7,711 nt of DNA from Methanosarcinales archaeon (GCA_030640725.1 DAOWIV010000033.1:1-7711); one strand, 5' to 3'. Shown: positions 1 to 6,186, numbered from the stretch's first letter. The notes: generated by a model not told the origin, from the sequence alone. Program-made: numbers and translations.

Positions 1-132
1 AATGTAATCTCCGTATGTATCACTGGTTGTGTTTGCAACCATTTCCATTGTTGTTTCTTCTGCTGATATAACTTGTGCAAATACTAAAATAAGCAATGCA
101 CTCAAGACCAATAAATGATTTTTTTTACCCAT
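1..132 (-). CDS. N-terminus of a small secreted protein (partial, runs off left edge)
   Basis: This is an open frame of 44 codons from an ATG at 132-130 to the window edge, too short for an ordinary ORF list. The peptide begins MGKKNHLLVLSALLILVFAQ and has a textbook signal peptide: a basic n-region (KK), a hydrophobic core of about 15 residues, and a likely cleavage after VISA, before EETT. The mature part then reads ANTTSDTYGDYI, which matches ANTTSDENGNYTF at the same place in the neighbouring dockerin protein. Both resemble the second half of a carboxypeptidase regulatory-like (Ig-fold) domain. The start is fixed by a strong GAGGTGA Shine-Dalgarno 5 nt upstream. It begins 48 bp after the dockerin stop with no visible promoter or hairpin between them, so co-transcription is likely. 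What follows the first 44 residues, including any dockerin or anchor, is outside the window. Confidence 0.78.
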   Translation of the reverse strand, partial: MGKKNHLLVLSALLILVFAQVISAEETTMEMVANTTSDTYGDYI

Positions 133-137
133 AATAT

Positions 138-144
138 TCACCTC
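138..144 (-). promoter_or_regulatory. Shine-Dalgarno GAGGTGA of the partial secreted-protein gene
   Basis: On the minus strand GAGGTGA lies 5 nt before the ATG at 132. It is a near-perfect complement to the archaeal 16S rRNA 3' end and is the main evidence that the short 44-codon frame is a real gene start. Confidence 0.8.
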
Positions 145-180
145 GATGATGTCATGTCCGATGTGATCCATGCACACATC

Positions 181-876
181 TCAAACCGCCTGCAGGATCA
201 TGAGCGCATCCAGTGATGTGACGATGCCATCGAAATTCATGTCACCCCTGAGATCTGGTTCACGAGTTCCAACAACTATCTGAAGGGCTATGAGCGCATC
301 TGCTGGTGTGAGGAGATCGTCACCATTGAGATCGCCTTTGAGGTAGCTGCTTATGATAACCGTTGCATTCGTCATCGTCACCACCTCACCAAACCTACCG
401 TATGCGAGCGTCTGCCCTGAGATCGTTGAGGTGCCGGTTAAGCCACTCGGATCGATTGTTGCGTTCACAATCTCAAGCGCATCCGCCGCGCTTCCGAAAC
501 TCAACCATACATCGATACCTGTGAGGTCTTCTCCACCGCCCACACCGGTATCTGTGTATCCTGTGAACCATGTGCCGCCCATCGCGGGTGTGTAGTATGC
601 CACAGATATGACGTAATCTCCAGCAGTGAGGTTAGAGAACGTGTAGTTTCCGTTCTCATCCGAGGTCGTATTTGCCAGTGCAGTGATATCTGATTCTGCG
701 GTTGCTGATAGTGGCACGATCAAGAGCGCCATGAACAGAAATACAACCAATAACGGCATCGGTGCGAGTGATCGCACATTTCCTGTAGTTTTCGTGTTGT
801 CGCATCGGGTGTATGCGAAGATTCTCTGATTAACAGCGGTACGGATTTGCTGAACAATAAAATTCTTTGTGTTCAT
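181..876 (-). CDS. Secreted protein with regulatory-like Ig domain and C-terminal type I dockerin
   Basis: This is a 231-residue exported protein. Residues 1-39 form an unusually long n-region, 40-58 a hydrophobic core (PLLVVFLFMALLIVPLSA), with likely cleavage after ATA near residue 60. Residues about 66-90 (ANTTSDENGNYTF to GDYVISV) look like the later strands of a carboxypeptidase regulatory-like domain; the usual first strands are absent. Residues 181-231 are a type I dockerin with two Ca-binding F-hand repeats. Loop 1 has D182, N184, D186, T190 and D193; loop 2 has D212, N214, D216, T220 and D223. Each loop is followed by a helix (ALIALQIV, ALMILQAV). Dockerins bind cohesin domains, so this protein probably docks on a cohesin-bearing surface protein; none is in the window. 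The ATG at 876 is preferred over M40 because a GGAGA site lies upstream and the leader matches that of the cobN-like gene. The middle (95-178) is not recognised. Confidence 0.92.
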   Translation of the reverse strand: MNTKNFIVQQIRTAVNQRIFAYTRCDNTKTTGNVRSLAPMPLLVVFLFMALLIVPLSATAESDITALANTTSDENGNYTFSNLTAGDYVISVAYYTPAMGGTWFTGYTDTGVGGGEDLTGIDVWLSFGSAADALEIVNATIDPSGLTGTSTISGQTLAYGRFGEVVTMTNATVIISSYLKGDLNGDDLLTPADALIALQIVVGTREPDLRGDMNFDGIVTSLDALMILQAV

Positions 877-884
877 GTGTTATA

Positions 885-889
885 TCTCC
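885..889 (-). promoter_or_regulatory. Shine-Dalgarno GGAGA of the dockerin gene
   Basis: GGAGA on the minus strand, 8 nt before the ATG at 876. It sits at the downstream end of the A-rich leader block shared with the cobN-like gene, which supports this start over the in-frame M40. Confidence 0.7.
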
Positions 890-915
890 ATATTGTTTGT
901 TTTAACTTGTATATG
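888..915 (-). promoter_or_regulatory. Conserved A-rich leader block before the ribosome binding site (copy A)
   Basis: This 28-nt block matches 5830-5857 with 26 identities by hand count, although the leader upstream of it has diverged between the two genes. On the RNA strand it includes AAAACAAACAATATGG and runs into the Shine-Dalgarno. It could be a translational enhancer or a target for an RNA-binding regulator. The conservation is seen directly; the role is inferred. Confidence 0.5.
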
Positions 916-1002
916 GGTGTGATTTACGGACAATCGGTCATGCAGATACGCCTGTAATGTGATATTCCATCAGCGCCTGCACATCACATCCAAAGCATCT
1001 AC

Positions 1003-1021
1003 TATAACTTAAATGTTTCTG
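1003..1021 (-). promoter_or_regulatory. BRE/TATA-like promoter of the dockerin gene
   Basis: On the minus strand CAGAAACATTTAAGTTATA combines a purine-rich BRE-like stretch (AGAAA) with a TATA-like TTTAAGTTATA. The equivalent site before the cobN-like gene is CAGAAAAGTTTAAGTTAGA. By the usual archaeal spacing, transcription would start near 980, giving a leader of about 100 nt. The call rests on consensus resemblance and conservation between the two copies. Confidence 0.6.
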
Positions 1022-1171
1022 CCTTGGTGGTTTGTCATGTTTCATGGTGCCAGTGATCATTTTTCGAGATTTTTGAAAGCAGCACCCCTCATCCACCGAA
1101 ACTTCCTGTTTGCGCCCACAGACATGAATCGACACGTCCGGACAAACACCGCGAATTTACACCAGAAACGA

Positions 1172-1234
1172 TTGCGCAGTTCGTCCGGATGGCAGTATTC
1201 AGGGGACCTCGATCCTGCCATCCGGAGAACGCAA
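1172..1234 (-). terminator. Long inverted repeat / 3' hairpin after the full cobN-like gene (copy A)
   Basis: TCCGGATGGCAG (1184-1195) and CTGCCATCCGGA (1215-1226) are perfect inverted repeats around a 19-nt loop. The stem continues past one unpaired base (G1183) with GTTC (1179-1182) pairing GAAC (1227-1230), then after an internal loop TTGC (1172-1175) pairing GCAA (1231-1234). It begins about 12 nt after the stop at 1246, the place for a 3' end or processing hairpin. There is no T-rich tract after it, which archaeal and intrinsic terminators usually need. Termination is therefore only one option; an mRNA-stability element or a DNA-binding palindrome is also possible. Confidence 0.55.
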
Positions 1235-1245
1235 GAACCAACAGG

Positions 1246-4200
1246 CTATCTCCGCTTGAACCGAAGCCCCACAGCGATCAATGCGAGGATTACAATCACC
1301 GCGATGATCGCAAGCAGTGGTGCACTCGATGAGGAGGGGGTGGTATTAAACTCCTCAGTCTCCTCCATCTTCTGCCCTTCTACGTAGTCTTCGGATGGAT
1401 TCGTGTCTTGTGATGACTGTACCGGCTTTGTTACGTCTTCGCCGATTCCGCCTGCTACTGTGGTCGTGTTTGCGTCAGACCGGGATTGTGCCTGCGGTTC
1501 TGGCTGCGCGGTCTCGTCAGTCTTGTTGAACCAGCCCGGCGGGTATGTGCCATCACGGCTGCTTGAATCGGATTGTGTTTTTGGTGTTAATGCTGGTTCT
1601 GGCGTTGTTCCCGGTGCATCCTGTGGTGGTGGTATGTCCCGCCAGGTTGTATCAGAAATCAGCTCGCGATATGTTTCTGAATATTCAGGCGCATACTCGT
1701 GGATGAGACCAGCCATCCACTCGTCATCGAGATCCGGATTTCCACAGGTGTGATGGCAGCAGGCAAGATCGCCGTGTTCGACGACTGATTTCACATATTC
1801 AGTGACAAGCGTCTGTGTTACCACCTCTGGGGCGTCCCAGTAGCCCGTGCGGATCATATCGAGCATATCTGCAGTTATAGACTGATATGCATAAGGATTG
1901 TTGCTGCTGAAGTGCTCTGCCATGCCCAGTTCGTATTTGTCACCCACATAGACATCATGCGCCTCGCCCCACATTGCATCCGTGACAAGGTCAGGCATTA
2001 CCACATCCCATATCCCAAGGTCTGTTATAAACTGTGCCATATATCTCGTGCCATCATAACCGTGCTCCATCATGCCCTCGATCCATTTGGGATTGAAGTA
2101 CCGTGTTCGCAGTTCCCGGTTCATGAAATGGCTCAGCGTCTCAACATCCGGGTCATTTGCATCTCGCAGATTATTGATGTACATGTCAGGTGCATCCCCG
2201 GATATACTTTCGATAGCCATGCTCAGCCCACCAAAGTAAGCAGCAACTTCCGGATGATCCAGTACGCCGTAAACATTCGAACTGCGGCTGAAAACGCATA
2301 CTTCGACCCCGTCAAGATTCTCTTTGAACAGGTCACTTAGATGTTCGCCCCACACATCTTCTCCGTATGCATAACTCATACGATCGATGTAGAGGTTTGC
2401 AAGGCTCCCGGTATCGTTCCATGTGTTGCTTGCCGGTATTGCATTCTGAAGTCCGGTGGTGTATGAATCCGGATGTGGTGAAAAGATGCGTGCCATTGAG
2501 AGATTGCGTGCATCTTCGCAGGTATAATTTTCAGTCGCCATCAGTGCCGCATAAATCAATTCGGAACTTTCGTTTACATAGTTCGGGTACTCCGTATCGT
2601 TCGCCTGCACTGCAAGGCGAACTGCTTTATCGATCAGTTTGATCTTGCTGGAATACATATCCCGATATGCTCCAGAGGTTGTAACGACCACATCTATTCT
2701 CGGTCTCAGAAGATCGCTTGAATTTATCAGTTCAACGTCTATCACGCGCCCCTTCGTATTCCAGATCGGCTTTACGCCAAGCAAATACAATATCTCGGAT
2801 TCCATTGTGCCCTGATGCCTCGATGTCTCTATCGACCAGAGTAAAAACGCTGCCTTCCGCGGGTATTTTCCAGTCTCATTGACACGCTGTGCTAATAACT
2901 GGTCGGTCAGCTCTTTTCCGACATCCCACGCTTCTTCAGTTGGTATGAGACGTTCATCGAATGTGCAGAGGTTCCTTCCGGTGGGTAGGGCGTCCGGGTT
3001 TCTTACAGGATCGCCATTGGGACATGGTGGAATGTATCTGCCGTCCAGTGCATCCAATATTCTTGGTATTTCGATTGTACACGCGTTTATCCGGTTTGCG
3101 TATTCTACTGCAAGAACAAGGTCGCTTGTCACACCATCCGATACCGATCCCAGAAGATCGTTTTGTGCAGCATCCGGATTTGAGCCATTGAGCAGAACTT
3201 CGGTTAGCAGCATCGTTGTGATTCCGTTCGATGAATTTATCGCAGAAACATTGTTCGTAAACTCATCTCCAAGCATCGCTTCCACCAGTGCAACCAGACT
3301 GTCGCCGGCTGGCGGCTCGCTCAGGGTGTGCGGACCATACGGCATGTATTCGGTCTTCAACTCCTGTAAATAGCTGCTCAACCGGACAAGGAATCCTTCG
3401 AATTCCGTATCGTTGCTCCCGGTTACATTGAGATCGACTCTCATATCCCGGTCAAGACTTAAATTCTGGCATTCTGCAATTATGTTGTTTTTATATTTTT
3501 CTTTCACTGGTTCGCTTACAGCTTGATTATACAGGCTTATTTTTTGCTGTAAAGTCGATAAATTTCCGTACAATCCGGATGGAACGATTGTTGGCGTCAT
3601 AAAATCAACAATGAGCATATTCGCCCTTCGTCGGTCAAATATACCCTCTGCATCCATCGGCAGTACGTGAATCAACGGCATATCCTGAAGGAGAGTAGCA
3701 CCCCAATCATGCGCTGATAGACCGCACTCTTTGCCAGGCATCATCCCTATGCCCGTAAATATTGCAAAGATCGCATCCGCATCGAATTCCTTGTTCAGCC
3801 AGAGATAGAATGCAAGGCACTGGTGGGTTGGCGGTACTGAGCCGTTGTGATACATGACAGACTCGTTCTGGAGCCATCCCCATGTGGGATCAGGTGCAAG
3901 CAACACATTACCAAACTGAATCTTTGGGATAACCAGATACTCATCCGTGTTATTCGTCCAGACCATGATCTCGCCGGGTGGGGGTCCCCATCGCTCAGTC
4001 ATTTCACTCTGCTCATCGTCGGGAAGTTCACCGAACCACGTGAGATATTCGCTCTTTGGTACCAGTATCACATTTCCCTGATCTACCCTCTTATCCAATG
4101 CTCCGGGTGCCCACGTCCCAAAATTACTTCCCTGATGCATCATTAAATCAGTAAGCCCGGTTTTGTTCGGCAGTGGTTCGCTTCCAAGATCATACCCTCG

Positions 4201-5820
4201 ATCAGCCATCGCAGCCAGCAGGTTCGTAAGGCTTGCTTGAGTGTCAAGATAATAATCGATATCCGAGCCAACATTTGCCTTACCGCCACCCGCACTGTAA
4301 TATGGTATCACGATATTCTTATCCGAATTATTCATGCGGTGTAATCTCGTCCATGAAATTGTTCGGTCGGTCAGCCAATCGATCTGGTAGTCGATCGGTT
4401 TGTTGTATTCGATTTCAGTTACCGGATCAATTGCCTTTCCACTGATGACAATCGGCTCGATTATACCGTCCAGTTCTGCAATAGCTACCTGATATGTTTG
4501 TATCGGGGGAATGCCATGCGGACCTGCTTCCCATTCTTCCTGGCTCATACTGTAGAATAACCGAATCCCATTTAGTACGGTAACATTCAACCTTTGTAAA
4601 TCAGCTATACCCTTCGATGCGTTTTTATAATGAAGCGGGCTCCCCCGAGATATGATGATGACACTATCCACAACCGGCTCACCATTTTCCACCAGATATT
4701 CAATAGAATCCGGATCCTTGTACGCATACGTTGATACAACGACATTCGCATTTCTCGATTCAAATGACTCAATTAACGCATCAAGCAGTGCAGAATCTCG
4801 CTCCATGCGTTTGTAACTGGTGGTTATGATGCCTACAGTCGGATTTGATCGATCGTACCTGCCAGCAGAATCATACCAGCTCAGGTAGTCTGTTGTATTC
4901 GTGAATATCTCTGGCGCATAAGGGTGGTATATCCCATAAACTGGTCTTGATACCGGTGGCAATATCTCTGCACCGGTATTACAGAATTTAACCCCCATGA
5001 ATGTGACAAGACGTTTAAAGTTTTCTTCTGATGGGTATTCCAGATATACTTCAATATCTGAGTACTCCGGGTCCGAGAGGTTAACATTGTGCAGATTGTG
5101 TGCCTGTACAGTGGAGCCGATCGCGATAACGTACGCACCATTGTTTTTGGCGCCATTTACCGCTTCAGTTAATTTCCCGACTACTGCTGAATCAAGGTCT
5201 CGCAGGAGTACCGCGTTTTGGTCAGCCAGACTGAAATTCAGATCGACATCTGAGCGTCCGAATCTGGTTGTTACGTTTATCACATCTCGGATGGAAGGGT
5301 CATCAGACACCTTGTCCATGAGAGTTATCGCACACGGTCGGGATAATACAAAACAAATTTTTGGTCTCGTGTCGTCCGGTGGATCTATCGCGGTTGTGTT
5401 TCCGTAAAACTTGTTGTCCATGTATGTGATCAGATTCCCGATGTTCTCATCACCGCCGTAGACCCAATATTTTGTGATATTCACGTCATCCACATTTCCG
5501 ATGCTGATGTTTGTGGATAGATTGTATGCGATGATGCGGGTACTTCTGTTTATCGTGCTGTTTATCCACGAAATAGTATCATCATCAAGTGCCGCTAAGA
5601 AGAGAACGCTTTCATTGCTGAAATTCAAGATATTCGTCTGGGTTGCGTTGTAGATGTTGATCCCAACTGAAACATTCCATGATGCATTCTCAAGCGATGC
5701 GCGGTTTTCATCTGTTCCGAGAACGAAGGTTATCTCGTTTCCGGATGCAGTTCCAGTGATGGCAAGCACGAGGATCGTTATCGCCAGTAGTGTCAGTATT
5801 CTGTTTCCTTTGTTTGTCAT
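1246..5820 (-). CDS. Cell-surface CobN/BchH/ChlH-family (cobaltochelatase / Mg-chelatase large subunit-like) protein
   Basis: This is a complete 1524-residue protein; ordinary CobN is about 1200-1300. Residues 1-28 are a signal peptide (NRILTLLAITILVLAITG). CobN landmarks follow in order: GIYHPYAPEIF near 296-306, PYYSAGGGKANVGS at 506-519, GNVLLAPDP and PPTHQCLAFYLWL up to 675, PGKECGLS near 695-702, RYIPPCPNGDPVRNPDALP at 928-946, RPRIDV near 1039-1044, and NPKWIEGMMEHGYDG. Then come CCHHTC (1354-1359), a polar Pro/Ser/Thr-rich linker, one membrane helix (about 1502-1519) and a terminal RFKRR, so the body lies outside the cell. About 40 N-X-S/T sequons support this. In place of the family's [14 protein letters not shown], residues 686-697 read AIFTGIGMMPGK. 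The start at 5820 is chosen over an in-frame ATG at 5886 because of GGAGG 6 nt upstream and the signal peptide. Metal or tetrapyrrole binding is likely by family; catalysis is doubtful. Confidence 0.93.
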   Translation of the reverse strand: MTNKGNRILTLLAITILVLAITGTASGNEITFVLGTDENRASLENASWNVSVGINIYNATQTNILNFSNESVLFLAALDDDTISWINSTINRSTRIIAYNLSTNISIGNVDDVNITKYWVYGGDENIGNLITYMDNKFYGNTTAIDPPDDTRPKICFVLSRPCAITLMDKVSDDPSIRDVINVTTRFGRSDVDLNFSLADQNAVLLRDLDSAVVGKLTEAVNGAKNNGAYVIAIGSTVQAHNLHNVNLSDPEYSDIEVYLEYPSEENFKRLVTFMGVKFCNTGAEILPPVSRPVYGIYHPYAPEIFTNTTDYLSWYDSAGRYDRSNPTVGIITTSYKRMERDSALLDALIESFESRNANVVVSTYAYKDPDSIEYLVENGEPVVDSVIIISRGSPLHYKNASKGIADLQRLNVTVLNGIRLFYSMSQEEWEAGPHGIPPIQTYQVAIAELDGIIEPIVISGKAIDPVTEIEYNKPIDYQIDWLTDRTISWTRLHRMNNSDKNIVIPYYSAGGGKANVGSDIDYYLDTQASLTNLLAAMADRGYDLGSEPLPNKTGLTDLMMHQGSNFGTWAPGALDKRVDQGNVILVPKSEYLTWFGELPDDEQSEMTERWGPPPGEIMVWTNNTDEYLVIPKIQFGNVLLAPDPTWGWLQNESVMYHNGSVPPTHQCLAFYLWLNKEFDADAIFAIFTGIGMMPGKECGLSAHDWGATLLQDMPLIHVLPMDAEGIFDRRRANMLIVDFMTPTIVPSGLYGNLSTLQQKISLYNQAVSEPVKEKYKNNIIAECQNLSLDRDMRVDLNVTGSNDTEFEGFLVRLSSYLQELKTEYMPYGPHTLSEPPAGDSLVALVEAMLGDEFTNNVSAINSSNGITTMLLTEVLLNGSNPDAAQNDLLGSVSDGVTSDLVLAVEYANRINACTIEIPRILDALDGRYIPPCPNGDPVRNPDALPTGRNLCTFDERLIPTEEAWDVGKELTDQLLAQRVNETGKYPRKAAFLLWSIETSRHQGTMESEILYLLGVKPIWNTKGRVIDVELINSSDLLRPRIDVVVTTSGAYRDMYSSKIKLIDKAVRLAVQANDTEYPNYVNESSELIYAALMATENYTCEDARNLSMARIFSPHPDSYTTGLQNAIPASNTWNDTGSLANLYIDRMSYAYGEDVWGEHLSDLFKENLDGVEVCVFSRSSNVYGVLDHPEVAAYFGGLSMAIESISGDAPDMYINNLRDANDPDVETLSHFMNRELRTRYFNPKWIEGMMEHGYDGTRYMAQFITDLGIWDVVMPDLVTDAMWGEAHDVYVGDKYELGMAEHFSSNNPYAYQSITADMLDMIRTGYWDAPEVVTQTLVTEYVKSVVEHGDLACCHHTCGNPDLDDEWMAGLIHEYAPEYSETYRELISDTTWRDIPPPQDAPGTTPEPALTPKTQSDSSSRDGTYPPGWFNKTDETAQPEPQAQSRSDANTTTVAGGIGEDVTKPVQSSQDTNPSEDYVEGQKMEETEEFNTTPSSSSAPLLAIIAVIVILALIAVGLRFKRR

Positions 5821-5826
5821 ATTATG

Positions 5827-5831
5827 CCTCC
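5827..5831 (-). promoter_or_regulatory. Shine-Dalgarno GGAGG of the full-length cobN-like gene
   Basis: GGAGG on the minus strand with a 6-nt spacer (CATAAT) to the ATG at 5820. It decides the start: the longer in-frame reading from 5886 would place this site inside the gene and put 22 residues in front of a normal signal peptide. Confidence 0.85.
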
Positions 5832-5857
5832 ATATTGTTTGTTTTAGCTTGTATGTG
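5830..5857 (-). promoter_or_regulatory. Conserved A-rich leader block before the ribosome binding site (copy B)
   Basis: Partner of 888-915, with 26 of 28 positions identical by hand count. It is the only well-conserved part of the two leaders between TATA box and start codon, and it precedes two genes whose coding sequences are unrelated. A role in translation control is inferred. Confidence 0.5.
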
Positions 5858-5943
5858 TTTGATGTGCGGATGATTTGTAACGCCAATGAGATTTGGATAT
5901 ACTATTTCATATGCATCTGTCCGACATATCCAAACCAATTTAC

Positions 5944-5962
5944 TCTAACTTAAACTTTTCTG
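5944..5962 (-). promoter_or_regulatory. BRE/TATA-like promoter of the full-length cobN-like gene
   Basis: On the minus strand CAGAAAAGTTTAAGTTAGA has a BRE-like AGAAAA followed by a TATA-like TTTAAGTTAGA. It is conserved with the promoter upstream of the dockerin gene and lies 124 nt from the ATG. Expected transcription start is near 5920, with a leader of about 100 nt. Confidence 0.6.
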
Positions 5963-6112
5963 CCTTAGTAGTTTGTCGTGTTTCATGTAGCTTACGATCA
6001 TTTGCAAGATTTTTGAGAGCAGCATCCCTCATGCCACCGAAACTTCCCATGTGCGCTCACAGACACGAATCGACACGCCCGGACAAACGGCGCGAATTTA
6101 CGCCAAGAACGA

Positions 6113-6175
6113 TTGCGCAGTTCGTCCGGATGGCAGTATTCCGGGGACCTCGATCCTGCCATCCGGAGAACACAA
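6113..6175 (-). terminator. Long inverted repeat / 3' hairpin after the upstream cobN-like gene (copy B)
   Basis: TCCGGATGGCAG (6125-6136) and CTGCCATCCGGA (6156-6167) are perfect inverted repeats with a 19-nt loop. GTTC (6120-6123) pairs with GAAC (6168-6171) beyond one unpaired base. Both arms are identical to copy A and the loop differs at one base. The stem starts about 15 nt after the stop at 6187. As in copy A there is no following T-tract, so a terminator role is tentative. Confidence 0.55.
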
Positions 6176-6186
6176 GAACCAGAAGA

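Larger units (their letters stand above)
877..1245 (-). repeat. Spacer A: intergenic copy of the cobN-like regulatory spacer
   Basis: This 369-bp stretch lies between the cobN-like stop and the dockerin start and has no convincing gene. It is homologous to 5821-6186. The part from 1005 to 1245 aligns with 5946-6186 with about 33 differences, including indels, in about 242 positions. The part covering the leader (about 916-1002) is poorly conserved, although the TATA-to-ATG distance is nearly the same (127 against 124 nt). In transcript order it holds an inverted repeat, a conserved block of unknown role (about 1015-1170), a promoter, a leader and a ribosome binding site. A one-base indel in the conserved block (near 1101) and the lack of a shared frame argue against coding. 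Confidence 0.85.
5821..6186 (-). repeat. Spacer B: intergenic copy of the cobN-like regulatory spacer
   Basis: This 366-bp spacer lies between the two cobN-like genes and is homologous to spacer A (877-1245). It has the same order of elements: inverted repeat, conserved block, BRE/TATA, diverged leader and A-rich block with ribosome binding site. No gene is supported in it. Short plus-strand frames starting near 6113 and 1174 share a peptide only because the inverted-repeat DNA is duplicated. Confidence 0.85.

Noticed and set aside
353..595. Plus-strand and alternate-frame ORFs inside the three main genes (for example 353-595, 2879-3373, 4881-5156, 7107-7487)
   Set aside because: They overlap well-supported family members on the minus strand and show no domain or start signal.
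877..1003. Cobalamin or other riboswitch in the leaders of the dockerin and cobN-like genes
   Set aside because: No B12-box-like motif was seen, and the two leaders are poorly conserved apart from the block next to the ribosome binding site.
938..1135. 65-residue minus-strand ORF in spacer A
   Set aside because: The homologous region of spacer B has one-base indels and does not keep the frame, and the ORF covers the promoter. The conservation is at DNA level, not protein level.
1172..1234. Intrinsic (Rho-independent type) terminator as a firm call for the hairpins
   Set aside because: No T-rich tract follows the stem in transcript direction in either copy, so termination stays only a possibility.
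1013..1387. Plus-strand ORFs in both spacers (1013-1387 and 6113-6334) sharing SSGWQYSGDLDPAIRRTQEP
   Set aside because: The shared peptide comes from the duplicated inverted-repeat DNA. Both frames run antisense into the 3' ends of the cobN-like genes and have no ribosome binding site or recognisable domain.
5821..5886. In-frame upstream ATG at 5886 as the start of the full cobN-like gene
   Set aside because: It would put the GGAGG site and conserved leader block inside the gene and 22 extra residues before a normal signal peptide. The ATG at 5820 has the proper ribosome binding site.
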